Positions 17,804 to 27,519 of a DNA stretch of 64,000 bases are shown here, piece after piece. Within the stretch, counting starts at the first letter, position 1. Each line of letters starts with the position of its first letter. This DNA comes from a virus. The position numbers and the translations under genes were made by a program. Under the pieces are notes generated by a model. It was not told the origin of the DNA. It saw only the letters and a program-made list of their open reading frames with translations, and searched no databases. The stretch covers positions 1-64,000 of the IMG/VR virus record IMGVR_UViG_3300025655_000032; one strand, given 5' to 3'.

Positions 17804-19012
17804 ATGGGACAGAACGGAGTCTATGTCACTACAGAGAAGGACCCTAATGGAAGGCCTATCCCCTCCTATAGTAATCGTTCCTCTCCGTATTCGGCTAACT
17901 TGACAAGTCGTTATAGCAGCACGTCAACGCAACAGCCACAAACGCAGCAGAGACCGACGGCACTACGCAGCTTAACGTTTAACAACGCTCGGGCAGGTAG
18001 TACCGCACCGGCGCCGCGCGAAGCGCAATACGCTGCGCGCGAACGTCAGCTTTTGGAGGGTCTACCGCAGCGTACCAGTCAGTGGGAGCGTGAGCGGCAG
18101 ATCCACAACGCCGGAGTAGGAGCCCCTCGTAACGACGGTAGCCATTGGGACAGCAAACTGACTCGCGCGCAGCGACAAGCTGCTATGGACGCTACGGTTG
18201 GTGTTCAAAATAAGCTCCGCGACCAGTTCGCCGCTGAGGATGCCGCGTACACTAACGCGTACGGCAACCTTACCGGGCGACAAGACGCTGCGGTTATGAA
18301 CGATCGCAATAACCAGAATGCTCGAAGCCTACAAGGTCTTCGCAACCAGGCCTTGTTAGAACAGCAGGGGCTGCAAAATCAGGGCTACTTCGACACCGCC
18401 GTCGAGAACAACCGCGGTTCCTATGAGCGGCAGGACTTGGCGGGTAGGGACAGGCATAACCTGGCCAAACTGGATGACGACTACCGTAATCGTTCATTGA
18501 CTGCGGAGTACGGTACCGACGGTACCGGCGGGTATAGAGGGGCGGAGCTGGACATACGCCGGGAGGCAGCAACTCGTGAAAACCAGAGGGCCGACGCCGA
18601 ACTGAGTGACGCGACCAAAAAAAGGTCTATGCAAGAGCTCATCTCCCTGTTTAATGGTAATGAAGGTGCGGCGTCACAAATTTACAGAGGTCTAACGCCT
18701 GAACAACGGCTATTGAGCGGCCCCGATCTTCTCGAAGCCGTTGCCCCCCTTGCTCCTACAGCGGTCGGCGGTTCTTATGAGTCCGGTCCTCGGCAGTGGA
18801 TTCCTGGAGTCGATGACTACGCACAGCCTGGTAGCGTAGGGCCGAACGCGTCTATTGAACCGGCTCCTTGGTACTCTGCACTCGATATGTTCCACGATAG
18901 TAATGTGGGGGACCTCATCGCAAGAGGGCGCAATGGTGAGGCGGTCGGGCTTAGGCGTGAATCCTTCTCCCCCGAGCTTTACAACCGACTCAGATACCCC
19001 AATCGCCGATAA
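17804..19012 (+). CDS. Hypothetical internal virion protein, 402 aa
   Basis: ACGGAGAG precedes the ATG. The sequence is rich in Asn, Gln, Arg, Ala and Gly with no Cys and no membrane segment. It looks partly disordered at the N-terminus (first 70 residues Ser/Thr/Gln) and helical at about 115-270. It ends 15 bases before the giant polyvalent gene. Proteins with this composition beside large ejected proteins are often internal core components, but no family is recognised. Confidence 0.55.
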   Translation: MGQNGVYVTTEKDPNGRPIPSYSNRSSPYSANLTSRYSSTSTQQPQTQQRPTALRSLTFNNARAGSTAPAPREAQYAARERQLLEGLPQRTSQWERERQIHNAGVGAPRNDGSHWDSKLTRAQRQAAMDATVGVQNKLRDQFAAEDAAYTNAYGNLTGRQDAAVMNDRNNQNARSLQGLRNQALLEQQGLQNQGYFDTAVENNRGSYERQDLAGRDRHNLAKLDDDYRNRSLTAEYGTDGTGGYRGAELDIRREAATRENQRADAELSDATKKRSMQELISLFNGNEGAASQIYRGLTPEQRLLSGPDLLEAVAPLAPTAVGGSYESGPRQWIPGVDDYAQPGSVGPNASIEPAPWYSALDMFHDSNVGDLIARGRNGEAVGLRRESFSPELYNRLRYPNRR

Positions 19013-19026
19013 CTGAGGGCTTATAG

Positions 19027-22000
19027 ATGGCACGTGCGCTCTCTGATGCAGCGAGAACCGCCCTCTACTGGCAGGAAGAAGACCAGCATAAAGATGAGTC
19101 GAGGCCGCTTCGCTCCTTTAGGGCGGGTATTGAAGGCCTAAAGGGTAGCTTCAACAACGCAGCGGGTGCCGTCAGTCGACTGGTAGGGGCTAACGACACC
19201 GCGCAGTCGTTTGAGAACGACGCTCGTATAAACGCTGCCCGCGCTGCGGGTATACGTGGGCGAGTGCCGACTTGGCAGGAGGCTGATAGTCTAGGCGACT
19301 ACGCCAGCTACGCCACTGACATGGTAGCGAGCAACCTACCGCTCGCTGCCAGCATGCTGGGGCCGGGTCTAGTTGCGGGTGGTATACGTGGCACGCTAGC
19401 TGGCGCCAACGCCCTTCGTGCGGGGCTCTCAGGCGCAGCTGTTCAGCAGGCGCGTGAGAAAGCTGCGGTCGGCGCTGCCAACAAGGTGGGGTTTGGTGTC
19501 TACGGTGGCACCTCCGCCGGTGAGAACTACGGGCGCGTGCTCAACGACCCGGACGCCGAAGGCACCCCGTGGCAGAAGGCGGCCACTTCACTGGCAGCAG
19601 GAGGTGCAAGCGCCTGGCTCGGCATGAAGCCGTTGCAGGGCGTGCAGGACGCGCTGACGAAGAACGCCGGCTTTGGGCGCACCGTTGGCGCTACCGCCGC
19701 GCTCGAGGGTATCACCGAGGCGGGTGAGTCCGTCATCTCACGCCTCAACAACCGCCTCTACAACAGCAACGTCAACCTGCTCGACGCCGACGCGCGTCGT
19801 GAGTACATCGACAGTATGCTGGGCGGCGCTATCGTCGGCGGTGCCTATGCCGGCGCTGGGTACGGTGCAAACAAGCTGCTGCAGCCCCGCGCACAACCCG
19901 AGCCTGAGGTCGACCTTAACCCTAATGGGGCTTACAACATCGACGACATGTACGTCGAATCGCCTCAGGACGACGGCGAGCGCATCGCGCACATCGAGGA
20001 GATCCGTAAGCTGCTGCTATCTCCCGGCACTTGGCCGAACACCGCCACGCGAAACGCGTTGCGCGACGAGCTAAACCAAGTTGCCAAGCAGATGCGCACC
20101 GCGGAGGGCAGGGCGTATGTCGCCGAGCTGTACGGTGGCACCGGAGACTACGACCCCAACGTAGCCTTCGACACGATATCCCCACGGCATGACGTTGTGC
20201 GTCTGGGTCAAGAGGACAACTTGGACGAGGCCCTGGACCCACAGGAAGAACTCGACCAGGTCATGTACGACCCCTACGGGGGTGTGGGCGACGAGCAGGA
20301 CACTCGTGGTGTAGAGTTTCTCGGTAAGGGCCCAGCGAATCGTCCCTACATCTTCGACCCTGCCAACAGCGACTACTCTCGCGGCGTTCCTGAGAAGACG
20401 ATCGAAGCGTATGCACAGGTCGACCCCAGTAGCGACTACGACTCTGTGGACGCACGCGCTCTGGCGCAAGCGGAGGGTAAGACCTTCCTGGAGAAGACGC
20501 AGGAGATCGTCGGTGCTGACGTCTACCGTAACGTAGATGCCTGGCGTGGCCTACAACCGGCCGACGCGAGAGTCGGCGGTGCAGACGCGTTGCCCTTCGA
20601 TGCCGCAAAAGGAGTTGATCCACAGGCACGCTCACGTGACCGGTACCGCAGTACCTTTGCGGATATCGCCGGCGACCTGTTTACAAGGCGCGCAGCCCTA
20701 CAGGCTGAGCTTGAAGTTGCTCAACGTCAGTCTGACGGTACCAATAGTGGCCCGGCGGTGCGTGGCCTCGAAGCGGACATCGCGAAGCTCGACGCGCGTA
20801 TTGAGACGGCGGCTGGCGAGTTCCTTCAGCGTCTGCACTTCGTGCGTCGCACCCCGCGCTATGTAGACACAGTATCCGAAGAGCGCGCGTTCGACCTGAC
20901 GATGTACGAGCTGACCGCAGGTAGCAACGAACGCGGCCGTATCTTACGCCGCGCCAAGCAGAACCCTGGCATCGTTAAGACGAAAGACGGCAAGCTAAAG
21001 ATCACCCCGGGTAGTAACCGTTACGTCGAAGGTAGCTTAAACGGCGAGCGTATATGGATCGACTTGCGTAACCTCACCAGTGCGATGCTGAACAAGCTCA
21101 CTGATGCTGGTGCGCTACCGCAGCAGACCGAGCGCATGCCGTCCAACGCTGACGGCAAGACCCGTGACTGGATCGCCCGCCAGCGGCTCATTCAGCGGCT
21201 GGCAGCCGCCCTCAACGCCGGGCTGGTGTCGATGCTCAACACAGGGGTGAAGTTCGACCTGCGCAATATCCCCTCCGACACGGTGTTCTGGTACGACAAG
21301 CAGCGTAATCCGATCACTCTGGCGGAGATCCGCGAGGCTTACCTTCCCGGTACGAAGAAGGGCGCTGAGTACCTGAACGCGAAGGCCGAACGCGACCGCA
21401 CAATCGCGCTGATGGAAGCGGCCGGATACGACCCGAGGCGCATCGCTGAAGTCTACTCGCAGCTGACACCGAACTTCGACCCGAACCCCGCACCGCTGCC
21501 GAACATGAACGTGTCCTCGCAGGAAGTGGACGAGGCCGGTACAAAAGAACTGGGTCGCCCCTACCAGACGTCGCTGATTGAGCAGCGCACGGGGCGTGTG
21601 GACGCAGGCAAGCTCAGTCCGCGTGAGCGCTCACAGCTTCGCGCGGAAGGTGCAAAGCAGCTTGAGCGTATACGCTCCGAGATGGCAGCGGCGGGCTACT
21701 CGCCGGCGCACATCAACTACGCGCACAACTTCCTGGCCGACCGCTACGACTTGAAGAGTGAGAAGCGCCGCGCGGTAGAAGGGCTCAGCGAGGGTGAGAA
21801 GAAGATCCTTGAGCGCAACCTGCTCGCGGACAAGGGCATCGACTACCTGACGCAGCTGCAGCACACCTGGCAGCAGCGGAAAGTGCACAAGACCGCGCCA
21901 CCCGCCGAGATGGCGCCGCGTGAAGTGCCTAACGAACAGCTCTACAACAAGAACGACGATGTTCAGCGCGACGAGATCTTTGGTGAGGACGCGGACGGTA

Positions 22001-25000
22001 CAGTAGAGACACGTGCCGGACGTGGCGTAGATCCTGAGCACGCCTACGCGCGGAAGGCGCAGGCGGAGGCAGACGCTCGACGTCGTGAGGAGGAGCTGGC
22101 ACAGCAGCGGGCGGAAGAGAAACGCCAAGAGCACAAGGACTGGGTGGCGAACATGTCCGCGCTGCTGCGGGAGATTGCCTCGCTGATCGGACTGAAGGAT
22201 GTACGCCTCGTCGGCGTGGAAGAGGCGATCACGATCGTCAACGAGCGCGCCGACCAAGCTCGACAGCTGGACGCGCTGCGTGTGCTGCGGGCCTCAAAGA
22301 GCGCTATGCAGGCTCGTGTCAAGGCGCTGCTGGACGTCGGCCGCGTGGACGACGCCGTCGCTGCGCTTGACGAGTACGTTGTTGCGCGCAAGCAACACTT
22401 CGACGTGAGCGCGGAGCGTCAGGCCCTGGAGCTGCTGTCGAAGCGTGGTGACCCAACACGCGTGCGTAACATAATCAGCGGGCGCCAGCGCGGGTTCTAC
22501 GACCGTGCTAGCGGTGCTGTCTACGTGAACCCGTCGCTGCGCGGAGCCTATGCCACCGCCACCCTCATGCACGAGGTGGGACACGCGGTCATGTACCAGA
22601 AGTTCAACGCGCTTAGCGCGAAGGACCAGGCCGCAGTCCTTGACGAGTACGAACGCTGGCGCGACCTCTATGGCCGTACCACAGTCACCACGGCGAAGAT
22701 GTCCAAGCAGGCCATCGCGCACGCTATTGAGGCGGCGGCCTCCGGTAACCTGGCACGCCTTGACGGTCTGACCGCAGACGAACGTCAAGCGGTGCTGAGC
22801 TTTAACGAGTGGTTCGCCGACAACGTAGCGAAGTGGGCCGACACCTCTGCGAAGCCCAAGAGCGTCGTCGAGCGCTTCTTCGCCGACGTCGCCGCCGCTA
22901 TAAAGGCCTTGCTGCGCAGCTTCAAGCTACGCACCGGACAGAACTACGAGGCCACTGGCGCAGTCGCTGACTTTATGGATGCGCTAGTCAACCAGGCTGC
23001 AGCGCAGCACGCTGCCTACGAGCAGGAGCGTGTAGCCGACGGAGGCTTTGTAGGCCCGCCACCACCCCCCGGCGGTCGTGGTGGTAGTACACCGCCGCCC
23101 CCACCCCCCGGTGGTCGTGGCCTTGCCGGCCGGCTGTCGAACTGGTACAGCCACTTCCGGCGCGGGCAGCAGTCAGTGCTTAGTACCCGTATGGTAGACG
23201 AGGTTCGCGCCTTTATTGAAGAGCATGCCACAGCGGCAGAGAAGCGTGCGCTGTACCGCGCCGCGCGCAGCGAGGTCATGCAGCGCGCGATGACCAAGGC
23301 GCTGGGCAGCAGTGCGCGAGCTGTCCTGCAGATACGTACCGACCCAAATATGGCCGCCGCGTACCTGTACGCACTCACCCGTCTTGGCGTTATACAGACC
23401 GGACCACAGACTACAAATGTAGTCAACGGGATGGAAGGACGCCTCAACGACATGTACACACAAGTGTTCGGTGAGCTGTCTGCCGAAGCGCAGTCACAAG
23501 CGGTGCTTGATGCTATCGCTGCGGACACCCTACAGCACAACAATGACAGCCTGGCGCTACCCGCGGACTTTGTGAACAACCAGCACCGTCGTATGGCACG
23601 CGCTATACGCGACAAGGTGATGGGCGCGTACCGTAAGCTGTACACCCCGGTGTTCGGGCTGCCTGCCGAGCGGCTGAACGACATGGACATACCGGTGATG
23701 AGCCAGCTGTCCAACCTACTGTTCAACCCAAGCACGGCGCGCGGTGTACCCCAAGGCTTTCTGCGTGCGAAGTCGCAGAGACGAGCGGAGTTCGACAAGC
23801 GCTACCTTGCCTTGGTGAAGGACTTGGATACGGCACAGCGTGAAGCGATCGCAGCGGTGTTCAACAACCCGGACCTGCTGCGTACGGCGTCGGAAGACGT
23901 CCGCACCAAGCACAAAGCGCTTCGCGCGTTGTTCGACGACCTCTACAAGTACCTCGAGGAGGCCGGCGTCACGTTTGAAAAGCGGCAGAACTACACCCCG
24001 TGGATGTTCAACGAGGAGTACGTCACCGCCCACATGGACGAGTTCGTCGCGCTAGCTTCGAAAGAGCAGTACCAGGGGTACTGGCGGCAGATGAAGGACA
24101 AGTGGATCACCGCGCGGCGTGTACCAGCGGACATCACGCTGGAAGACTTCATTAGGGAGCGCCTGCTTGACCTCACGCGTCCTGAGGGTGTGCAGACAGC
24201 CGACACGGAGAGTGGGCACCACAACCCCGGTTTCCGCTTTATGAACCCTCGTGAGTTGAACTTCCTACAGTCACAGGGTACGGCTGAGGACCGCGTGGAG
24301 CTGGCCAAGTTCTTCGAGCCTAGCCTGGACCGTATGCTTGGTAGCTACATCTCCAGCGCAGTGAAGCGCGCGGAGTTTGCCCGCCGCTTTGGTCTTAACG
24401 GTGAGCAGCTCACCAAGATGCTCGACGAGGCCAGAACGGTCTGGGGCGCCAGCCCGCAAGAACTGGCCTACGCGCAGGCTACCGTGGACTCCGCGCTGGG
24501 TATGTACGGTGCGCACACCCGCAAGTGGCTGGAGGATAACTTTAAGGATACTGAGCTACCCAAGTACCTCAAGAGTATGTTGGTAGGCGAGGGGGCCGGC
24601 ACCATCAACCCCAAGCTGCAGAACCACATGGGTTGGATCATCACCTACCAGAACTATCGGCTGCTGGCACTCTCCGCCTTCATGAGCTTCACCGACCCCT
24701 TCACACTGCTGGCGCGTAACGGTAGCTTCCGTGACACGTTCGCCTCTGTGCGTGAAGCCGCTAAGACGATGTGGGACGCGAGCAGCGGCGATGCGCAGCA
24801 GCTCAACGCGCTGCTGGATACAGTCAACACTATCGACTACCACAGCATGCACGAAGAAATCATGCGTGAGTTTGGTCAGCACTTCTCGCCCACGCAGCAG
24901 AAGCTCAACGACGTGTTGTTTAAATACAACGGTGTGGAGTATCTGACACAGTTTGCTCGTCGTGTCGGCACTATCGGTGCGGAGAAGGCGATCGTCAAGT

Positions 25001-25662
25001 GGTACGAAGGGCAGTCCGAGAACGACATCCGCAAGCTCGAGGAGCTGGGTATCGAGGTCGGCGACGTACGTGTAGAGAATGGGCACCTGGTGTTCTTATC
25101 ACCTGCTGAGTACAAGCAGGCGTCGAAGGCAGAGAAGGCGCGTAACGACCGGCTTATCGGTGCGGTGCGGCAGTTCGTCGACACGACTACGCTGCGCCCC
25201 GACGCCACCAACAGACCCACGTGGATGAACGACCCACACGCGGCGCTGGTGACACACCTCAAGACGTTCCCCTTCGTGTTCCACGACAACATTATCAAGC
25301 GGCTGGGTAAAGAGGCGCAGCACGGTGACTTCGCCCCGCTGCTAGCGACAGCTGTCACCTTCATGGCGATCACGCTTTTCGCAGATTGGCTCCGCGACAT
25401 GGTAAAATATGGCCCAGAAGGAGCTTCGTGGAAGGCCAACTGGGGACCGGAAGAATACGTTGCCTATGCTTTCGAGCGTTCGGGGCTGATGGGTCGTGAC
25501 GAGTTACTGCAAGACGTTCTGGCCCCTGTGCTGCAAGGTGACGTGGTAAAAGGCGCAGCGGAGGCGTTAGGACCGACAGCCTCGCAGCTGTTGACTATCA
25601 GCAGATACGGCCCGTCAGAGCGCGAGCTGCCGCTGCAAGTACTCTATAGGAACTGGGACTAA
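19027..25662 (+). CDS. Giant large-polyvalent virion protein with HEVGH metallopeptidase-like motif, 2211 aa
   Basis: Probably packaged in the head and ejected with DNA. Hydrophobic Gly/Ala-rich stretches lie at about residues 95-160 and 250-285. Charged helical repeats run to about 1150. The zinc-peptidase-like motif HEVGH is at 1182-1186 with flanking strands (AVYVNPSLRGAYATATLM). A doubled proline run with Gly-Gly-Arg spacers lies at about 1342-1367. The C-terminal 700 residues resemble large-polyvalent-protein-associated domains, with a hydrophobic helix near 2110 (LLATAVTFMAITLFADW). I see no RNA polymerase or transglycosylase motif. A short protein that may travel with it follows. Confidence 0.75.
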   Translation: MARALSDAARTALYWQEEDQHKDESRPLRSFRAGIEGLKGSFNNAAGAVSRLVGANDTAQSFENDARINAARAAGIRGRVPTWQEADSLGDYASYATDMVASNLPLAASMLGPGLVAGGIRGTLAGANALRAGLSGAAVQQAREKAAVGAANKVGFGVYGGTSAGENYGRVLNDPDAEGTPWQKAATSLAAGGASAWLGMKPLQGVQDALTKNAGFGRTVGATAALEGITEAGESVISRLNNRLYNSNVNLLDADARREYIDSMLGGAIVGGAYAGAGYGANKLLQPRAQPEPEVDLNPNGAYNIDDMYVESPQDDGERIAHIEEIRKLLLSPGTWPNTATRNALRDELNQVAKQMRTAEGRAYVAELYGGTGDYDPNVAFDTISPRHDVVRLGQEDNLDEALDPQEELDQVMYDPYGGVGDEQDTRGVEFLGKGPANRPYIFDPANSDYSRGVPEKTIEAYAQVDPSSDYDSVDARALAQAEGKTFLEKTQEIVGADVYRNVDAWRGLQPADARVGGADALPFDAAKGVDPQARSRDRYRSTFADIAGDLFTRRAALQAELEVAQRQSDGTNSGPAVRGLEADIAKLDARIETAAGEFLQRLHFVRRTPRYVDTVSEERAFDLTMYELTAGSNERGRILRRAKQNPGIVKTKDGKLKITPGSNRYVEGSLNGERIWIDLRNLTSAMLNKLTDAGALPQQTERMPSNADGKTRDWIARQRLIQRLAAALNAGLVSMLNTGVKFDLRNIPSDTVFWYDKQRNPITLAEIREAYLPGTKKGAEYLNAKAERDRTIALMEAAGYDPRRIAEVYSQLTPNFDPNPAPLPNMNVSSQEVDEAGTKELGRPYQTSLIEQRTGRVDAGKLSPRERSQLRAEGAKQLERIRSEMAAAGYSPAHINYAHNFLADRYDLKSEKRRAVEGLSEGEKKILERNLLADKGIDYLTQLQHTWQQRKVHKTAPPAEMAPREVPNEQLYNKNDDVQRDEIFGEDADGTVETRAGRGVDPEHAYARKAQAEADARRREEELAQQRAEEKRQEHKDWVANMSALLREIASLIGLKDVRLVGVEEAITIVNERADQARQLDALRVLRASKSAMQARVKALLDVGRVDDAVAALDEYVVARKQHFDVSAERQALELLSKRGDPTRVRNIISGRQRGFYDRASGAVYVNPSLRGAYATATLMHEVGHAVMYQKFNALSAKDQAAVLDEYERWRDLYGRTTVTTAKMSKQAIAHAIEAAASGNLARLDGLTADERQAVLSFNEWFADNVAKWADTSAKPKSVVERFFADVAAAIKALLRSFKLRTGQNYEATGAVADFMDALVNQAAAQHAAYEQERVADGGFVGPPPPPGGRGGSTPPPPPPGGRGLAGRLSNWYSHFRRGQQSVLSTRMVDEVRAFIEEHATAAEKRALYRAARSEVMQRAMTKALGSSARAVLQIRTDPNMAAAYLYALTRLGVIQTGPQTTNVVNGMEGRLNDMYTQVFGELSAEAQSQAVLDAIAADTLQHNNDSLALPADFVNNQHRRMARAIRDKVMGAYRKLYTPVFGLPAERLNDMDIPVMSQLSNLLFNPSTARGVPQGFLRAKSQRRAEFDKRYLALVKDLDTAQREAIAAVFNNPDLLRTASEDVRTKHKALRALFDDLYKYLEEAGVTFEKRQNYTPWMFNEEYVTAHMDEFVALASKEQYQGYWRQMKDKWITARRVPADITLEDFIRERLLDLTRPEGVQTADTESGHHNPGFRFMNPRELNFLQSQGTAEDRVELAKFFEPSLDRMLGSYISSAVKRAEFARRFGLNGEQLTKMLDEARTVWGASPQELAYAQATVDSALGMYGAHTRKWLEDNFKDTELPKYLKSMLVGEGAGTINPKLQNHMGWIITYQNYRLLALSAFMSFTDPFTLLARNGSFRDTFASVREAAKTMWDASSGDAQQLNALLDTVNTIDYHSMHEEIMREFGQHFSPTQQKLNDVLFKYNGVEYLTQFARRVGTIGAEKAIVKWYEGQSENDIRKLEELGIEVGDVRVENGHLVFLSPAEYKQASKAEKARNDRLIGAVRQFVDTTTLRPDATNRPTWMNDPHAALVTHLKTFPFVFHDNIIKRLGKEAQHGDFAPLLATAVTFMAITLFADWLRDMVKYGPEGASWKANWGPEEYVAYAFERSGLMGRDELLQDVLAPVLQGDVVKGAAEALGPTASQLLTISRYGPSERELPLQVLYRNWD

Positions 25663-25666
25663 GGCA

Positions 25667-26398
25667 ATGGGAATGTCGAAAATTATGAGTGATGCGCTTG
25701 CTGCTACCAAGCGTGGTGCACAGTATGCCGGAAGCAAGACTAAGGCCGGCGCAAACTACGCTTGGGACAAGACGAAAGCCGGCGCCCAGGGTTTGGGAAA
25801 CTCAGTTGCTGCAGGTACAGCTGACGCTCGCCATAACTGGGGGCAGCTAGGTGGTGGTGCAAGCGGTCTGGCCAAAGAGCAGATGGCTGTTGGCGGCGGC
25901 GGTCTAGTAGATGGTGCTATGGATCTGGCCAGTCGTCACCCTGTACTGACCGGCGCTGCAGGTGCAGGGCTGGCAGCTAGCGGTATGGGCCTGGGTGACG
26001 GTGGTGAAGAAGGTCTGGAAGTGGGCGAGCTGGACAACGGCCGCCGCTTTGTCACGACTCCACAAGGTACTGTGTACGAAGGGCAGATCAGCGAAGAGGA
26101 ATTCGAGGCCCTGTACAGCGCCGTTGAGTCGCAGACCAGCCCATCGGCAGGTGATGTACTGGCTGGTGTTGCGGGTGTTGGGCTGATGGCAGCGAATCCG
26201 CTGGCTCGCAAAGCCGGTCGCTATCTAAGCGACGCCACACAACGCGGATACGGAAGGGCTAAGAGCGCGATGGCCGGGGGTGGACCTACCCCATCAGCTC
26301 ACCCGTTTGGCACACCGGCGGGGAGCGCTACCGCTGGTACCTACCGTAATCCTCGGTCGAAAGCAGATGTTGACCCCGCAACAGGGATGTACAGGTAG
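25667..26398 (+). CDS. Gly/Ala-rich protein, 243 aa
   Basis: It starts five bases after the giant gene; an ATG two codons later fits the AAGG site equally well. The N-terminus has tandem segments of the form KTKAGANYAWDKTKAGAQ, and two Gly/Ala-rich hydrophobic stretches lie at about 85-110 and 160-180. This suggests membrane interaction, such as an ejected pore or channel component acting with the upstream protein. No family is recognised. Confidence 0.55.
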   Translation: MGMSKIMSDALAATKRGAQYAGSKTKAGANYAWDKTKAGAQGLGNSVAAGTADARHNWGQLGGGASGLAKEQMAVGGGGLVDGAMDLASRHPVLTGAAGAGLAASGMGLGDGGEEGLEVGELDNGRRFVTTPQGTVYEGQISEEEFEALYSAVESQTSPSAGDVLAGVAGVGLMAANPLARKAGRYLSDATQRGYGRAKSAMAGGGPTPSAHPFGTPAGSATAGTYRNPRSKADVDPATGMYR

Positions 26399-26407
26399 TT
26401 TGTAATA

Positions 26408-26423
26408 GCGACATGGAGGTCGC
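26408..26423 (+). promoter_or_regulatory. CsrA-type hairpin enclosing the M15 peptidase Shine-Dalgarno
   Basis: GCGAC-AUGGAG-GUCGC: a 5-bp stem and C-closed AUGGAG loop, ending one base before the ATG at 26425. The stem is unlike that of the capsid hairpin, yet loop and closing pair are identical, so the structure rather than plain sequence is conserved. Confidence 0.6.
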
Positions 26424-26424
26424 A

Positions 26425-26790
26425 ATGAGGTACTTCGACATTTCCGAGTTCGACTCCCCCGACGCACCGGGGTCGGGGGTCAACATGAACACGCAGTTCC
26501 TCCGTATCCTCGACGCCGCGCGCGAAAGTGCCGGCCTCCCCTTCGCGATAACCAGCGGCTACCGCACCCCAGAGCACAACGAGCGTGTCGGCGGTGTGCG
26601 TAACAGCGCACATACGCGTGGGTACGCTGCCGACATTGTTGCTCGCACTCCGGCCATCGCCATGCGGATTATCACGGCGCTGTACGAGCAGGGGGTGCAG
26701 CGTTTCGGGTACTACCATAAACAGGGCTTCGTGCATGCGGACGTAGATCCCGACAAAGCCGCTCCTGCCTTCTGGGACGATGGAGACTAG
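26425..26790 (+). CDS. M15-family D-Ala-D-Ala/endolysin-type peptidase, 121 aa
   Basis: Predicted zinc peptidase that cuts peptidoglycan peptide bridges. The M15 motifs are complete: SGYRTPEHN, then SAHTRGYAAD (the SxHxxGxAxD zinc site) and a C-terminal FVHADVD histidine. No signal peptide or membrane segment is present, so it needs a holin or acts from the virion. GGAGGTCGC sets the start at 26425 rather than the ATG four codons earlier. The site lies in a CsrA-type hairpin, linking lysis timing to the phage RNA-binding protein by inference. Confidence 0.85.
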   Translation: MRYFDISEFDSPDAPGSGVNMNTQFLRILDAARESAGLPFAITSGYRTPEHNERVGGVRNSAHTRGYAADIVARTPAIAMRIITALYEQGVQRFGYYHKQGFVHADVDPDKAAPAFWDDGD

Positions 26791-26793
26791 GTC

Positions 26794-27213
26794 ATGGGGT
26801 ACTTTATTGCCGATGAGATTAACATTCACCAGCGTATGGGCGCAGGCGACGACTGGGTGCTCGACGAGCCTGTCGGCTATGTATCTACCGAGCACTCGCT
26901 GTTGATAAGAGCACCCAAAGGCTTTGTAACGGATTTCGCCTCTGTACCCTGGTTCGCGCGTCGCCTTATACCGCGGACTGGAAAATACAACGGGGCGGCG
27001 ATTATCCACGACTTCCTGTATCGCTGTACAACCATGCCTCGTGCGATCTGCGACGATATTTTCCTAGAAGCAATGAAGGATCTGCGTGTTGCCACATGGC
27101 GTCGCAACCTCATGTACGCCGGCGTGCGTATTGGCGGCGGTGCGGCGCGTAACCAAGTTAACCCCAACCTAACCTGCCCGAAGGGCGGGTTTGTAGTGCC
27201 GACCTACCCATAA
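26794..27213 (+). CDS. DUF1353 family protein, 139 aa
   Basis: Carries the DUF1353 pattern: LIRAPKGFVTDFASVPWFARRLIPRTGKYNGAAIIHDFLY, followed by a helical tail. The family is widespread in phages near lysis or tail-end genes, and its function is unknown. It follows the M15 gene by three bases and precedes a lipoprotein gene, so it may serve in cell-wall passage or lysis. Confidence 0.8.
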   Translation: MGYFIADEINIHQRMGAGDDWVLDEPVGYVSTEHSLLIRAPKGFVTDFASVPWFARRLIPRTGKYNGAAIIHDFLYRCTTMPRAICDDIFLEAMKDLRVATWRRNLMYAGVRIGGGAARNQVNPNLTCPKGGFVVPTYP

Positions 27214-27226
27214 AGGAGTACGCTTT

Positions 27227-27439
27227 ATGAATAAGCTGTATAACCCGACGACACTGCTGCTCGCAGCTGTCACCGCACTCGCGCTCAGCGGATGTATGGT
27301 GACGGACAGGGTAGTGACGGTCGTTGACTACTACTGCGGCAAACCACAGGTAGAGCGCGAAGCCCTACGTGCGGTGGTCGACGCTCAACTGCTGGCCAAA
27401 GGGCACAGCGTAAAAATAACCTGCCGAGGCGACGGTTAA
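27227..27439 (+). CDS. Small lipoprotein, Rz1-like candidate, 70 aa
   Basis: AAAGGAG lies before the ATG. The N-terminus is a lipoprotein signal: charged start, hydrophobic TLLLAAVTALA and the lipobox LSGC, which places the mature Cys at about residue 23. The rest is a short periplasmic tail with two more Cys. Position after the peptidase suggests an Rz1-type spanin partner, although no Rz-like inner-membrane partner is obvious and the tail is not Pro-rich. Confidence 0.65.
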   Translation: MNKLYNPTTLLLAAVTALALSGCMVTDRVVTVVDYYCGKPQVEREALRAVVDAQLLAKGHSVKITCRGDG

Positions 27440-27461
27440 AAGGGGGTGATCCATATCTAGT

Positions 27462-27483
27462 ACACCGGGGTACCCTCCGGTGT
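27462..27483 (+). other. Hairpin between lipoprotein gene and terminal small genes
   Basis: ACACCGG pairs with CCGGUGU around an eight-base loop. There is no U run, so it is a weak terminator or processing site in the 80-base gap before the next gene. Confidence 0.4.
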
Positions 27484-27519
27484 GCTCAGATAAAACACCT
27501 GACCACAGAGGAAAAAAAT

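Noticed and set aside
19027-25662. N4-type virion RNA polymerase
   Set aside because: The giant protein beside an N4-like capsid raised the idea, but I see no T7/N4 polymerase motifs; the visible features are HEVGH and polyvalent-protein-type segments.
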